This document shows, in pieces, positions 7,397 to 15,522 of a stretch of DNA of 34,946 nucleotides. This DNA is from Thermodesulfobacteriota bacterium. GTDB lineage: Bacteria; Desulfobacterota; Desulfobacteria; Desulfobacterales; JAUWMJ01. The position numbers and the translations under genes were made by a program. The DNA is taken from NCBI GenBank assembly GCA_034189135.1, contig JAXHVO010000087.1, forward strand, positions 1-34,946, in the 5' to 3' direction. Within the stretch, counting starts at the first letter, position 1. Each line of letters begins with the position of its first letter. A model generated the notes under the pieces. It was not told where the DNA came from and ran no database searches. It saw only the letters and a list, made by a program, of their open reading frames with translations.

Positions 7397-7549
7397 TTAA
7401 AGTCTTTTATCTGTACCTTCGAATCCGCAATCCGGTGTGTAACAGGTATTATCAACAAATTCACATTTTTCTTTACATGAAGGGCATTCCTCAGGCGGTG
7501 TGTCTGCTTCGAGTGCGTAACCACAGTTTGAGCATTTCCAGTTTGCCAT
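7397..7549 (-). CDS. rubredoxin-like protein with extra C-terminal cysteines (50 aa)
   Basis: A 50-residue protein, [19 protein letters not shown] followed by [12 protein letters not shown] and a tail [11 protein letters not shown] ending KRL. The first CxxCG and the CPSC pair form a rubredoxin-type site; four residues later comes a further Cys, then the conserved CYTPxCG tail. The second half of the protein at 4346-4591 has the same arrangement, which marks a distinct subfamily. A very strong Shine-Dalgarno, GGAGGTGAT, precedes the ATG, suggesting high expression. It is likely an electron carrier or metal-binding protein working with the superoxide reductase encoded upstream. Confidence 0.85.
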   Translation of the reverse strand: MANWKCSNCGYALEADTPPEECPSCKEKCEFVDNTCYTPDCGFEGTDKRL

Positions 7550-7594
7550 TGGGATCACCTCCTTATTTACTTTTTTATGACTTTCTCGGTTGTT

Positions 7595-7969
7595 TTAGCT
7601 TTTCCACAAACCATGAAGGTTACAGTAACCTCTTGCCGTTAACTGGTTGGCTTCAACATTAAATGTCGCTTCCGGTGCATCGCCCGGACTTAAAAACTGC
7701 CTGTATGCTTTCCCGTCTGCGATGATCTCAATCCATTCAATGTAGTGTTTTTCTTCCATTGGATGGGCCACATCACCGACTTTAACTTTTACGCCTCCGG
7801 CGATTTTTTCACTAACCGGGACATGTTTTTCTTTTGCAGCATCGACGGTGTTTTCTTTCATCAGCTTCATGGGCTCACCACAGCATACCAGTTCACCTTG
7901 TCCACCGTGCACCACCTCTACAATGTTTCCACAAGCTTCGCATTTATAAACTTCGAGTTTTTCCGCCAT
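7595..7969 (-). CDS. dfx: desulfoferrodoxin (superoxide reductase, two-iron type)
   Basis: Encodes 124 residues with both iron centres. The N-terminal desulforedoxin domain has Cys10, Cys13 and the pair Cys29-Cys30. The catalytic domain has EKHVP (His49), HP (His69), KHYIEWI (His75) and the C-terminal CNLHG (Cys116 and His119), the four-His one-Cys site that reduces superoxide to peroxide. The length is normal for the two-iron class. Electrons would come from rubredoxin. AAGGAG precedes the ATG, and the gene lies directly downstream of rubrerythrin, which would remove the peroxide formed. Confidence 0.96.
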   Translation of the reverse strand: MAEKLEVYKCEACGNIVEVVHGGQGELVCCGEPMKLMKENTVDAAKEKHVPVSEKIAGGVKVKVGDVAHPMEEKHYIEWIEIIADGKAYRQFLSPGDAPEATFNVEANQLTARGYCNLHGLWKS

Positions 7970-8038
7970 GATTTTTCTCCTTATTTTTATGGTTAAGTAA
8001 TTTAGTAATGGTCTTCTTTCCCACCAAATGTGTTTTGG

Positions 8039-8614
8039 TTAGTAATTCTCACCCAGAAGCTCAAAGTGAGCCTGGGGATGCGCGCACGCCGGGCAGGCAC
8101 CGGGGGCTTCTGTACCTTCATGTAGATAACCGCAATTGCGACAGCGCCACACCACCGTTTCATCCTTTTTAAACACCTTGCCTGTTTCGATATTGGCGGC
8201 AAGATCGTTGTATCGTTTTTCATGTTGTTTTTCCGCGACCGCAATTGCCTCAAATATGGCAGCAATTGAATCGAACCCTTCTTCGCGGGCAACCTTTGCA
8301 AAACCGGGGTACATCGTCGTATGCTCATAATTTTCTCCGGCAGCCGCTTCCTTCAAGTTTTCCAGGGTGGTGTCGATCACCCCGGCAGGAAATGCGCCGG
8401 TGATTTCTACTTCACCGCCTTCCAGCAATTTAAAAAGCCTTTTGGCATGTTCTTTCTCTTGATTCGCCGTTTCCTCAAAAATTGCCGCCATCTGGACATA
8501 CCCTTCTTTTTTCGCCTTGCTGGCAAAATAGGTATAGCGGTTTCTTGCCTGGGATTCGCCGGAAAAGGCGGTTAAAATATTTTTTTCAGTTTGTGTTCCT
8601 TTTAAATTTGCCAT
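8039..8614 (-). CDS. rbr: rubrerythrin
   Basis: Encodes 191 residues: a ferritin-like four-helix domain with di-iron ligands (Glu20 in [36 protein letters not shown]) followed by a C-terminal rubredoxin domain ([12 protein letters not shown] and CPACAHPQ). This is the standard layout of peroxide-reducing rubrerythrin in anaerobes. It works in the cytoplasm, taking electrons from rubredoxin or NADH oxidoreductases. AAGGAG precedes the ATG. The following gene is desulfoferrodoxin. Confidence 0.96.
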   Translation of the reverse strand: MANLKGTQTEKNILTAFSGESQARNRYTYFASKAKKEGYVQMAAIFEETANQEKEHAKRLFKLLEGGEVEITGAFPAGVIDTTLENLKEAAAGENYEHTTMYPGFAKVAREEGFDSIAAIFEAIAVAEKQHEKRYNDLAANIETGKVFKKDETVVWRCRNCGYLHEGTEAPGACPACAHPQAHFELLGENY

Positions 8615-8661
8615 TGGTATGTTCTCCTTTTTGTTTTTAGATAGTTATAAGCACAATTACG

Positions 8662-8693
8662 AAGAAGGGCGACCCCCATTGGTCACCCTTCTT
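8662..8693 (-). terminator. hairpin at the end of the 68-aa gene
   Basis: AAGAAGGG-C-GACC (8662-8674) pairs with GGTC-A-CCCTTCTT (8681-8693) with one mismatch. It overlaps the stop codon of the small gene at 8683-8889 and stands ahead of rubrerythrin on the minus strand. There is no T-tract after it, so it may attenuate transcription or stabilise mRNA instead of terminating. Confidence 0.45.
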
Positions 8694-8889
8694 TCCACCA
8701 GCCTTTTTTTATATGATTTTGTTTTTCATCCTCAGCCAATCGTTTCAATTTGTATGCATAATCACGCAGAATTCCGTAAAGAATTCCACAGCCATTGTCT
8801 TCCCTGTCAATATCTCCCTTGTTTGCCAGGTTTATCATTTCTTCAGCCAATTGCAGTGTATTTTTAATGTTTCGATCGCAGGCTTTCAC
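8683..8889 (-). CDS. small helical hypothetical protein (68 aa)
   Basis: Encodes MKACDRNIKNTLQLAEEM followed by INLANKGDIDREDNGCGILYG and a charged helix ending KKGWWKEG. It is predicted soluble and mainly helical, with two cysteines. The start is GTG at 8889 without a strong Shine-Dalgarno, so the N-terminus is uncertain. I recall comparable small proteins beside redox genes in sulfate reducers but no function. It is the first gene of the minus-strand oxygen-defence cluster. Confidence 0.6.
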   Translation of the reverse strand: MKACDRNIKNTLQLAEEMINLANKGDIDREDNGCGILYGILRDYAYKLKRLAEDEKQNHIKKGWWKEG

Positions 8890-8953
8890 GTATATATATC
8901 TCAGGGAGTCATTTATTTAACAACATGGTCAATATCAAACAGATATAGCCATT

Positions 8954-8973
8954 TTGATAATTATTAATATCAA
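8954..8973 (-). promoter_or_regulatory. operator-like inverted repeat
   Basis: TTGATA and TATCAA flank an eight-base AT-rich centre, and another TATCAA lies a few bases to the left (around 8932-8937). It is 65 bases upstream of the first gene of the oxygen-defence cluster on the minus strand, where a repressor or activator site would be expected. The cognate regulator is unknown. Confidence 0.35.
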
Positions 8974-9012
8974 GATTTATGCCATTGATGAAAAAATACA
9001 TTATTTTTTTAT

Positions 9013-9035
9013 AAAACCCTAACAGACAGGGTTTT
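9013..9035. terminator. AAAACCCT/AGGGTTTT hairpin
   Basis: AAAACCCT (9013-9020) pairs with AGGGTTTT (9028-9035) around a seven-base loop. The A and T runs lie inside the stem, a pattern seen in bidirectional terminators, but no gene ends nearby. It could instead be part of the regulatory leader of the minus-strand cluster. Confidence 0.35.
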
Positions 9036-9176
9036 GTGAAGGTTTAAGCCGTTTTCAGATAAATTAGACAAAAGGCAAAAGATTCGTTTTTTCCCCCACC
9101 ACAAGACATATGCTTTTGATTCTATTGTCCAAAAACCCGTAATTATCTAAATTAATAAAACAAATTGTATTTTTAG

Positions 9177-9219
9177 TTGTCTCAAATTGAATTGCGATAC
9201 AAAATTGTCTCATAAGACA
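9177..9219. promoter_or_regulatory. repeated TTGTCTCA sites
   Basis: TTGTCTCA occurs at 9177-9184 and again at 9205-9212, 28 bases apart, which is close to an integral number of helical turns. The second copy is part of a near-palindrome, TGTCTCATAAGACA (9206-9219). This is the arrangement expected for an activator or repressor bound to the same face of the helix. The regulator is unknown. Confidence 0.35.
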
Positions 9220-9303
9220 GATGAGGAAATATCTGACGTATTTTTTATACTGTTTTTTATAAATTTTTATGCCCAACTGGCCACAACGAAGTATGAAACC
9301 TAA

Positions 9304-9544
9304 GGCTCGACCGGGGAATCGCCTATGGGCCAGTTACAATACTTAACAATCCTATCTGGAAATAAACGTACGGCAGCTATCTCGCTTCAATTAGTTTTAA
9401 GCCAACTCCAGGGGACAGAATCCCACGGTGACGTTGATCGTATCTGCCTGTATGGGTTTAACTGAGAATATAGGGGGCGTGTAACACACTGACCTTATAT
9501 ATTAAGTATTGTAACTGGCCCATAGGCGATTCCCCGGTCGAACC
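9304..9544 (+). repeat. 241-bp fold-back element, copy 1 (43-bp inverted arms)
   Basis: The left arm (9304-9346, beginning GGCTCGACCGGGGAATCG) is the reverse complement of the right arm (9502-9544, ending CCCCGGTCGAACC) with one mismatch in 43 bases. The 155-base centre contains CGGCAGCTATCTCGCT (9371-9386), GGGGACA, CCCACGG, CTGTATGG (9448-9455) and GGCGTGTA. The same centre occurs in opposite orientation in copy 2 (15523-15763), which has exactly the same total length. No open reading frame is present. It could be a non-autonomous mobile element or a structured RNA gene; the plus orientation is assigned arbitrarily from the core. Confidence 0.85.
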
Positions 9545-9562
9545 GAGCTAAAATGGAAAAGG

Positions 9563-9633
9563 GAACGTGTACGGAGTGTTGTACTTATTTTTTAAGGCTT
9601 GTGCGGGCAAATGAGTGCTTCCCCAGACGAGCA
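9563..9633 (+). repeat. remnant right end of a third fold-back element
   Basis: Just after copy 1, the sequence CGTGTACGGAGTG, CTTATTT, TTAAGGCT, CGGG and CAAATG follows the same order as the right end of copy 2 (read on its minus strand) through to a decayed GGTCGAACC-like end. No matching left arm or core was found, so this is a truncated copy. Its arm sequence is closer to copy 2 than to the complete copy beside it. Confidence 0.65.
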
Positions 9634-9769
9634 TCTAAAAATCATTAAAGCGGAACAGATTGATGACAACGACTATAACACTTTCCCTTTCATGAAAACG
9701 TCTCCCGGGCTTTGGCCTGTCGTTGATTATGCTGTTAGCAACTGACTCATATAAAAGCAGATAATAGCC

Positions 9770-9798
9770 TTGACAGGGAGCGACTGTTTCATTATTAA
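9770..9798 (+). promoter_or_regulatory. promoter of the TetR-RND operon
   Basis: TTGACA (9770-9775) is followed after 17 bases by TATTAA (9793-9798), a good sigma-70-type pair. The start of transcription would fall inside the palindromes that follow, so a bound repressor would block it. Confidence 0.6.
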
Positions 9799-9827
9799 TA
9801 AACATGTTTAATCAATAAGCATGTTTA
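9799..9827 (+). promoter_or_regulatory. paired palindromic operators for the TetR regulator
   Basis: TAAACATGTTTA (9799-9810) is a perfect 12-base palindrome; TAAGCATGTTTA (9816-9827) repeats it with one change, 17 bases downstream. They abut the -10 box and overlap the first possible ATG (9821). This is the expected layout for autorepression by the TetR-family protein encoded next, and it favours translation from the later ATG at 9842. Confidence 0.6.
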
Positions 9828-9841
9828 TGGGAATTAAGCGT

Positions 9842-10456
9842 ATGAACCAACGTGAAACAGCAAAATCTGAAACTCACCAGCTGATTCTTGGCACTGCTAA
9901 AAAACTCTTTCGGGAAAAGGGGGTCGAGCAATGCACCATGAGGAGTATTGCCAAGGAGGCAGGCGTTTCTGCGGCATCGGTGATTGTCCATTTCAAAAAC
10001 AAAACCGCCCTGCTGGAAGAGGCTCTTTATGAAGATATCGAACGTACCATTTCACAAGCCGTTGCAACCATGCCTGCTGAAGGGAGTCTGACTGAACGAC
10101 TCATGCACCTGGCAAAAACCATGTTTGTTTTTTATGGTATTCATAAAGAACTCTACCGTATCTTGATACGGGATACGGTATTTGAGCCGGAAGAGAACAG
10201 CCCTCACCTGACCCGGCAGTTGGAGCATTACCTGCAGTTTTTCGGTGAGCTGATTAAGCAGGAAAAGAGGATAGGCAATATTCGTCCTGATGCAGATGCA
10301 CATATCGCAGCTGAATCACTTTTTGCCTTATACTTCAAAGGACTTATGGATTTTTTGCGCAACCCGGCGATAACTGTAGAAACCGCTCTGGAAAAGCTTT
10401 CTGCCATAGCAAACCAGCACTTGACAGGCATCATGATTGTTAAGGAGAAAAAATGA
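9842..10456 (+). CDS. TetR-family transcriptional regulator
   Basis: Encodes about 204 residues (211 if ATG 9821 were used). The N-terminal helix-turn-helix is clear: ILGTAKKLFREKGVEQ, then CTMRSIAKEAGVSAASVIVHF and KNKTALLEEAL, the normal TetR sequence pattern. The C-terminal ligand domain is helical and not specific to a known subfamily. The gene overlaps the exporter gene by four bases (ATGA), so the two are translated together and the regulator probably controls the pump. Two palindromes and a promoter precede it. ATG 9842 is preferred because 9821 lies in the operator; the Shine-Dalgarno is weak for both. The inducer is unknown. Confidence 0.9.
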   Translation: MNQRETAKSETHQLILGTAKKLFREKGVEQCTMRSIAKEAGVSAASVIVHFKNKTALLEEALYEDIERTISQAVATMPAEGSLTERLMHLAKTMFVFYGIHKELYRILIRDTVFEPEENSPHLTRQLEHYLQFFGELIKQEKRIGNIRPDADAHIAAESLFALYFKGLMDFLRNPAITVETALEKLSAIANQHLTGIMIVKEKK

Positions 10457-12855
10457 CCACCGTTCACCGGAAGTTCGAAACCTGGTTTGCTGAATTTGCT
10501 GCATGGGTCTATGAAAGAAAATATGCGGCACTTGCCTGTATGCTTCTGATGACCCTTGGTTTGGCCATTCAGATACCGAAACTTACCATCGATACCCGTG
10601 ACGAAAGCCTTTTTCACCACGATGATCCGGCATTGATCGCCTACAACACCTTTCGGGACACATTCGGCCAGGATGACATGTTCATCATTGCCATGAAACC
10701 GCAAAATGGTTTGACTAAAGATTTTTTTGCTACATTATACCAGATTCACCATGAGCTGGAAGCTTCGGCTCCCTATCTGGACGATATCACCAGCCTGGTC
10801 AATGGACGAATCATCAGGGCCGAAGGCGACACACTTATAGTGGAAAATCTGATGAAAAGACCGCCGAAAACAGATATCGAGCTCCATCGGATACTAAAAC
10901 TCATTAATCACTACCCGCTTTATGAAAAATTGCTGGTGTCTAAGGACAGGTCCATTATTTCTATTTTTATTAGGGCTCAGGCTGTCAAGAAGGTCTCGGA
11001 AGATGAGCTTTTAGCTGGATTTGAGCAGGAGGGGTCACAGAAAATCAATAACCGGCGTATTTATCTGAGCAACGCAGAGAATGTCAAAATTTATGAGGCA
11101 ATCCGTAAGGTGGCAGCAAGGTACCAAGGCCGGGGAATCGAATTTCATTTCACCGGAACACCGGCATTCGTCGCTGAAATTCAAAAAGGCATTGAAGAAG
11201 ATATGAAAATCATGCTTCCCTTGTCATTTTTTATGATTGTCCTTTTTCTTGCTATCCTTTTCCGAAGGATTTCGGGGGTCATCTATCCATTGGTTATTGT
11301 GTCCTTTTCTCTCGTATCCTGTCTGGGTATTATGGCGATGGCCGCAATGCCTATTACCAATGCCAGTCAAATTCTGCCGATATTTCTTATTGTAGTAGGC
11401 ATTGGCGACAGTGTCCATATTCTAACAATTTTTTACCGGCTCCATCGCAACACAAACGATAAACGCCGGGCTATCATCCAGGCCGTGAGGTATGCCGGGT
11501 TGCCGGTGTTGATGACCAGCGTGACCACCGCATGCGGTCTGGTATCCTTTGCTTGGGCGGATGTAGCAGTTATCGCACAACTCGGCTACATTGCGCCTGT
11601 AGGCGTCATGCTGGCTTTTTTTTATACAGTGGTTTTGTTACCGGCCTTGATTGCCGTATTCCCCATTAGACAGGCCAAATCATTTCCCAAAGACAAACAG
11701 CTAATTGCGGATCGGCTATTTGACGCGATTGCTCGAGTAACAACGCGGCGTCCAATGGTTATGGCCCTTATTTCAACGGTCATCTTAGTGGTGGTCGGTT
11801 TCAGTGCCTTTTCTGTTCGGTTTTCCCATAACGCTCTGACCTGGTTTCCCCAAAATGCCCCCATCCGGGTTTCAACAAATCTACTCGATAACATCAATGG
11901 CGGCACTGTAATGCTTGAAATAACAGTCGATTCCGGCACGGAAAACGGTCTGTATGATCCGGATCTGCTTCGGAGGCTGGATGAAGCGGCAGCCTTTGTG
12001 CCAGGTGTAAAAGTACACGGTATTCAGGCGGGCAAAGCCTGGTCCATTTCCGACGTGCTAAAGGAAATTAACCGTGCCCTGCATGAAGATCGAAATGACG
12101 CCTATCGGGTGCCGACTAAACGGGAAACGATTGCCCAGGAGCTGATTTTATTCGAATCAAGCGGAAGCGAAGACCTTGAAGATTTTACCGACAGCACCTA
12201 TCAAACCGCGCGTCTTTCTATCCTCGCTCCCTTCACCGACTCCGTTCTGTACAAAGATTATGTGGAAAAAGTCAAAGGGTATCTCGACAAACAGTTTCCC
12301 CATGAAACCGTTATCCTGACGGGACATATGGCCCTTTTTGTGAAGATCACCAAAAACTTTATCACCAGCATGGCCAAAAGCTACGGTTTTGCATTACTGG
12401 TCATCACCTTTCTGATGGTGCTGATGATCGGGCGCATACGGATCGGGCTGATGAGCATGGTTGCCAACGTGGTCCCGATCATCTGTATTTTCGGGATCAT
12501 GGGGTCCTGCCGTATCCCATTGGATATGTACACGATTATGATTGGCAGCATTGTTCTGGGGCTGGTGGTGGATGATACCATTCAATTTCTTCACCACTTC
12601 CGCAGAGCCTATGATGAAACAGCGAGTGTTGAGTTCGCAGTACGCGAAACCCTGCATTCCACCGGGCGGGCTTTGGTGATTACCAGCCTGGTGCTCTGTG
12701 GCGGCTTTTTTATCTACACGACTTCATACCTGACGAGTAATGTACGGTTTGGTGTGTTAACCGGCAGCGCGGTGCTTTTTGCCCTGGCAGCGGATTTTTT
12801 CCTGGTACCCGCCTTACTCAGTCTGGCGTATGGGAAAAGGACGTCTATCCCTTAA
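10453..12855 (+). CDS. RND/MMPL-family exporter (HAE3-like)
   Basis: Encodes 800 residues with the duplicated RND layout: one N-terminal membrane helix (YAALACMLLMTLGLAIQIP), a large periplasmic loop, then five helices starting IMLPLSFFMIVLFLAILF, and the same plan repeated in the second half (from about 430 and again from 640). At roughly 800 residues without the long docking domains it resembles hopanoid or lipid exporters and MMPL proteins more than AcrB. GDSVHI and DDTIQFLHHF in equivalent positions of the two halves are typical of the family. It would move a hydrophobic compound across or out of the inner membrane using the proton gradient. AAGGAG precedes the ATG, which overlaps the TetR stop. 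No membrane fusion or outer-membrane partner gene follows. Confidence 0.9.
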   Translation: MTTVHRKFETWFAEFAAWVYERKYAALACMLLMTLGLAIQIPKLTIDTRDESLFHHDDPALIAYNTFRDTFGQDDMFIIAMKPQNGLTKDFFATLYQIHHELEASAPYLDDITSLVNGRIIRAEGDTLIVENLMKRPPKTDIELHRILKLINHYPLYEKLLVSKDRSIISIFIRAQAVKKVSEDELLAGFEQEGSQKINNRRIYLSNAENVKIYEAIRKVAARYQGRGIEFHFTGTPAFVAEIQKGIEEDMKIMLPLSFFMIVLFLAILFRRISGVIYPLVIVSFSLVSCLGIMAMAAMPITNASQILPIFLIVVGIGDSVHILTIFYRLHRNTNDKRRAIIQAVRYAGLPVLMTSVTTACGLVSFAWADVAVIAQLGYIAPVGVMLAFFYTVVLLPALIAVFPIRQAKSFPKDKQLIADRLFDAIARVTTRRPMVMALISTVILVVVGFSAFSVRFSHNALTWFPQNAPIRVSTNLLDNINGGTVMLEITVDSGTENGLYDPDLLRRLDEAAAFVPGVKVHGIQAGKAWSISDVLKEINRALHEDRNDAYRVPTKRETIAQELILFESSGSEDLEDFTDSTYQTARLSILAPFTDSVLYKDYVEKVKGYLDKQFPHETVILTGHMALFVKITKNFITSMAKSYGFALLVITFLMVLMIGRIRIGLMSMVANVVPIICIFGIMGSCRIPLDMYTIMIGSIVLGLVVDDTIQFLHHFRRAYDETASVEFAVRETLHSTGRALVITSLVLCGGFFIYTTSYLTSNVRFGVLTGSAVLFALAADFFLVPALLSLAYGKRTSIP

Positions 12856-12957
12856 AGCAATTCTGTGGGTCTTCACATTCATCTGTCCTCCAAAAATAGA
12901 TAGATTCCGCTTTTCGTTTATTTTTCCGGACCAACGTTCGATAAAATTTAGCGGCGA

Positions 12958-12991
12958 TTGCAACACGGGTTGTTGTAAGAGTCTTTTTTTT
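12958..12991 (+). terminator. rho-independent terminator of the TetR-RND operon
   Basis: TTGCAACA (12958-12965) pairs with TGTTGTAA (12971-12978) around CGGGT, followed closely by eight consecutive T residues (12984-12991). It lies 100 bases after the exporter stop codon. Confidence 0.8.
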
Positions 12992-13117
12992 CAATAAATG
13001 CTAAAGTGTACCCTGCTAAAAGCCGATATGATAAACAAATTGGCATGCAAGATTTGCACGTCATAATGAGCAGAAAGATTAGATATCAACCACCCAAACT
13101 TGCTGAGAGGTAAAAAA

Positions 13118-15136
13118 ATGCGTAATTTGCAGTTCAAACACAAACTGACTTTACATGTGTGCTTTTTAGTTGCTTTCACCATGATTGTTTCCACCATCAT
13201 CGTCTCATTTACGGTAAACCGGCAAAATAAAAAAATAAGCTACCAATCGCTAAAAAAGACCTTTGTGGTGATCCATCATACCTTAACCGATCTCAGCAAA
13301 AAGACGCTTCACAATGCCAGACAGATTATTCCCGCCACCAATCTGGGTAGCAAGATCAAATTCCTCGGAGATTATCATGACAACATTGAAATGACACGCA
13401 ATACTTATGAGGAAATCACCCGACAGCTCTATTCGGCAGTGCTGGCGAATCAGATCTGGCAGTTGGCGGTTTATGATATGAATTCCAACCTTAAGGCCTT
13501 CGTCCGGTTTCACCAGGATTACATATTGGCAGGTTACTGTTACCATAAAGATGGAAAACCGGTGTATAATTTGGCCAAACTTAAACCGGGAGAGCAAATT
13601 GGAAATAACTGGCAGCAAACTGAACAACTGGCGAACCAAACCTCCTTGCAGGTGGGAAAGGCACCTGAAAAGGACGGGGTAAATTACGTATCTTTGGATG
13701 GTTTCGCAGGAATTGCCGGAACGGCGCTGGCAAAGGCTAAATTTTATATGGAAGATTCCGATGAACCGGTTTTGAAGCCCACCGGTTTTGTTGCAGCGGT
13801 GCGCAGGCTTGATCAGGGATTTATGTCACGTATTCACCAGTTTACCGGTTCAGAAATCAACATATTCACCCGAAAGGGATTGAGTATCGGAACACTTCCT
13901 GATTTCAATACGCTAGATATTAGAGCATTTTCCGGATCGGAAAAAAAAGAAAAGGTCGAAGGGCATACCATTGCCTTTGAAGAAACCTCGGTAAACAAAA
14001 AACGCTTTTTAAGGGGAACATTGATTCTTGAAGGGCATCGGAAACCGGCTGGGGCGATTGCTGCTCTGTATTCACTTGACATTGCCTATGCCAATACATT
14101 GCAGATGGTGAAACTGCTTGCAGGAGTGGCGTTACTTTGTGTCCTGGCAGCCACACCTTTTACCATGATGCTGATCCGAACCGTTACCCGGCCCATCAAC
14201 ACCATAATCGACGGTTTGCGGAGCGGGGCCGAGCAGGTTGCCGCGGCGGCCGGGCAGGTTTCCTCGGCCAGCCAAACATTGGCCGAAAGCGCCTCAAAAC
14301 AGGCATCATCTCTGGAAGAAGGCTCTGCTTCCCTGGAAGATATTTCAACCATGACCCAAGAAAACGCTGCAAAGGCCCATGAAGCAGATACTCTAATGAA
14401 AGAAGCCCAGGTGGTCGTCGGCAGGGCCAACGAATCCACCGGTGCTTTGACCGAATCGATGGCGGAAATATTCAAGGCCAGCGAAGAAACCTCAAAGATC
14501 ATCAAAACCATTGACGAGATCGCCTTTCAAACCAACCTGCTGGCACTCAACGCAGCAGTAGAGGCAGCGCGAGCCGGTGAAGCCGGGGCCGGTTTTTCAG
14601 TGGTGGCTGATGAAGTACGTAATCTGGCCATGCGTGCTTCCGAGGCGGCGAAAAACACAACGACACTTATTGAAGGCACCTCCAAAAAGGTCCAACAGGG
14701 CGGTGAACTGGTGGGTAAAACCAATGAGGACTTTTCCGCGGTGGAAACCACGGCAAGCAAGGTTGCCGTTCTGGTCAATGAAATTGCTGCTGCCTCCAAT
14801 GAACAGTCCCAGGATATCCATCAGGTCAATGCCGCCGTGTCGGAGGTGGATAAGGTGGTTCAGCAGAACGCATCCAGCGCAGAGGAGTCGGCCAGCTCCT
14901 CCGAGGAAATGAGCGCTCAGGCCCAGCAAATGAAACGCAATGTGGAAAAACTGGTCCAATTAATCGGCAAAACAAGCAAAAAAAACGGCCAACAGGGAAA
15001 AAAAAGAAAACCCCGAGAGGTTGCGGCACAAAACGTTTCAGGCAAAATAGAAACGCGTCCGCCTTCGGCTTCAAAAAGGATAATTTCTCCTAGCCAAGTT
15101 CTGACCATAGAAGATGCCGACTTTCAGGACTTTTAA
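13118..15136 (+). CDS. methyl-accepting chemotaxis protein with a large periplasmic sensor
   Basis: Encodes about 672 residues. A membrane helix at about 13-32 is followed by some 300 periplasmic residues of the Cache type, then a second helix at about 330-353 ([20 protein letters not shown]). The cytoplasmic signalling domain contains the hairpin tip, with [20 protein letters not shown] and [15 protein letters not shown], as in the consensus, flanked by Ala/Ser/Glu-rich methylation helices. Only TRPIN follows the second helix before the signalling coiled coil begins, so a full HAMP domain is missing or much shortened. The tail is Lys-rich and ends [13 protein letters not shown], not the CheR-binding NWETF pentapeptide. 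GAGAGG upstream of 13118 decides this start over TTG 13100. The ligand is unknown. Confidence 0.92.
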   Translation: MRNLQFKHKLTLHVCFLVAFTMIVSTIIVSFTVNRQNKKISYQSLKKTFVVIHHTLTDLSKKTLHNARQIIPATNLGSKIKFLGDYHDNIEMTRNTYEEITRQLYSAVLANQIWQLAVYDMNSNLKAFVRFHQDYILAGYCYHKDGKPVYNLAKLKPGEQIGNNWQQTEQLANQTSLQVGKAPEKDGVNYVSLDGFAGIAGTALAKAKFYMEDSDEPVLKPTGFVAAVRRLDQGFMSRIHQFTGSEINIFTRKGLSIGTLPDFNTLDIRAFSGSEKKEKVEGHTIAFEETSVNKKRFLRGTLILEGHRKPAGAIAALYSLDIAYANTLQMVKLLAGVALLCVLAATPFTMMLIRTVTRPINTIIDGLRSGAEQVAAAAGQVSSASQTLAESASKQASSLEEGSASLEDISTMTQENAAKAHEADTLMKEAQVVVGRANESTGALTESMAEIFKASEETSKIIKTIDEIAFQTNLLALNAAVEAARAGEAGAGFSVVADEVRNLAMRASEAAKNTTTLIEGTSKKVQQGGELVGKTNEDFSAVETTASKVAVLVNEIAAASNEQSQDIHQVNAAVSEVDKVVQQNASSAEESASSSEEMSAQAQQMKRNVEKLVQLIGKTSKKNGQQGKKRKPREVAAQNVSGKIETRPPSASKRIISPSQVLTIEDADFQDF

Positions 15137-15231
15137 CGGCATCGCCTGATACAGCGCCAAAGGGCATTCGGTGGTGCAGTCCGATTAATTTGGCTGATGC
15201 CCCTTCCGCCGAATCGCACCCTTACTGCAGC

Positions 15232-15254
15232 AAAAAACCTTACGGCGGTTTTTT
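15232..15254 (+). terminator. terminator after the chemoreceptor gene
   Basis: AAAAAACC (15232-15239) pairs with GGTTTTTT (15247-15254) around TTACGGC. The T-run continues into a TATATA stretch. The symmetric A and T runs would allow termination in both directions, 96 bases after the chemoreceptor stop. Confidence 0.7.
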
Positions 15255-15522
15255 TATATATGAGTTTTTGATCGTTTAAAACGGAATATATTTATGTCAA
15301 ACTATATGTACGCTTGAATGTCAAAAGGGCATCTCATAAAAATCAGTGCATGTACTTTTTGATTGAATTTCAAGAACCCGGCTTTTAATTAGGCATGAAT
15401 GCCTGTTATAGAGCACTGAAAATGCTCAATTAGAATCGATTTCAGTTCCAGAATTAAATGATCAGGGAGTTTCTTATCATTGGCCTTTTTGGTGAACCGT
15501 TTGCGCTTTAATGATTGTTAGT
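15255..15522. other. gene-free stretch left of fold-back element 2
   Basis: No open frame or RNA gene recognised. Near its right side GGGAGTTT (around 15464-15471) has a complementary AAACTCCC to the right of the element (around 15778-15785), which could form an outer pairing enclosing the fold-back element. This may be chance. Confidence 0.4.

Larger units (their letters stand above)
8890..9303. other. long gene-free region upstream of the oxygen-defence cluster
   Basis: No convincing gene. The region is very AT-rich and holds operator-like sequences (8954-8973 and 9177-9219) and a hairpin at 9013-9035. It is the likely control region for the minus-strand cluster that begins at 8889. An open frame at 9064-9276 was rejected. 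Confidence 0.6.

Noticed and set aside
9064-9276. 70-codon minus-strand frame
   Set aside because: Lies in very AT-rich sequence among operator-like repeats, with no motif and no convincing ribosome-binding site.
15162-15230. Several short complementary words (GGGCAT/ATGCCC, ATTCGG/CCGAAT, GGTGC/GCACC) after the chemoreceptor gene
   Set aside because: They occur in the same order on both sides, so they cannot nest into one hairpin; each is short enough to be chance, and a simple terminator lies just beyond.
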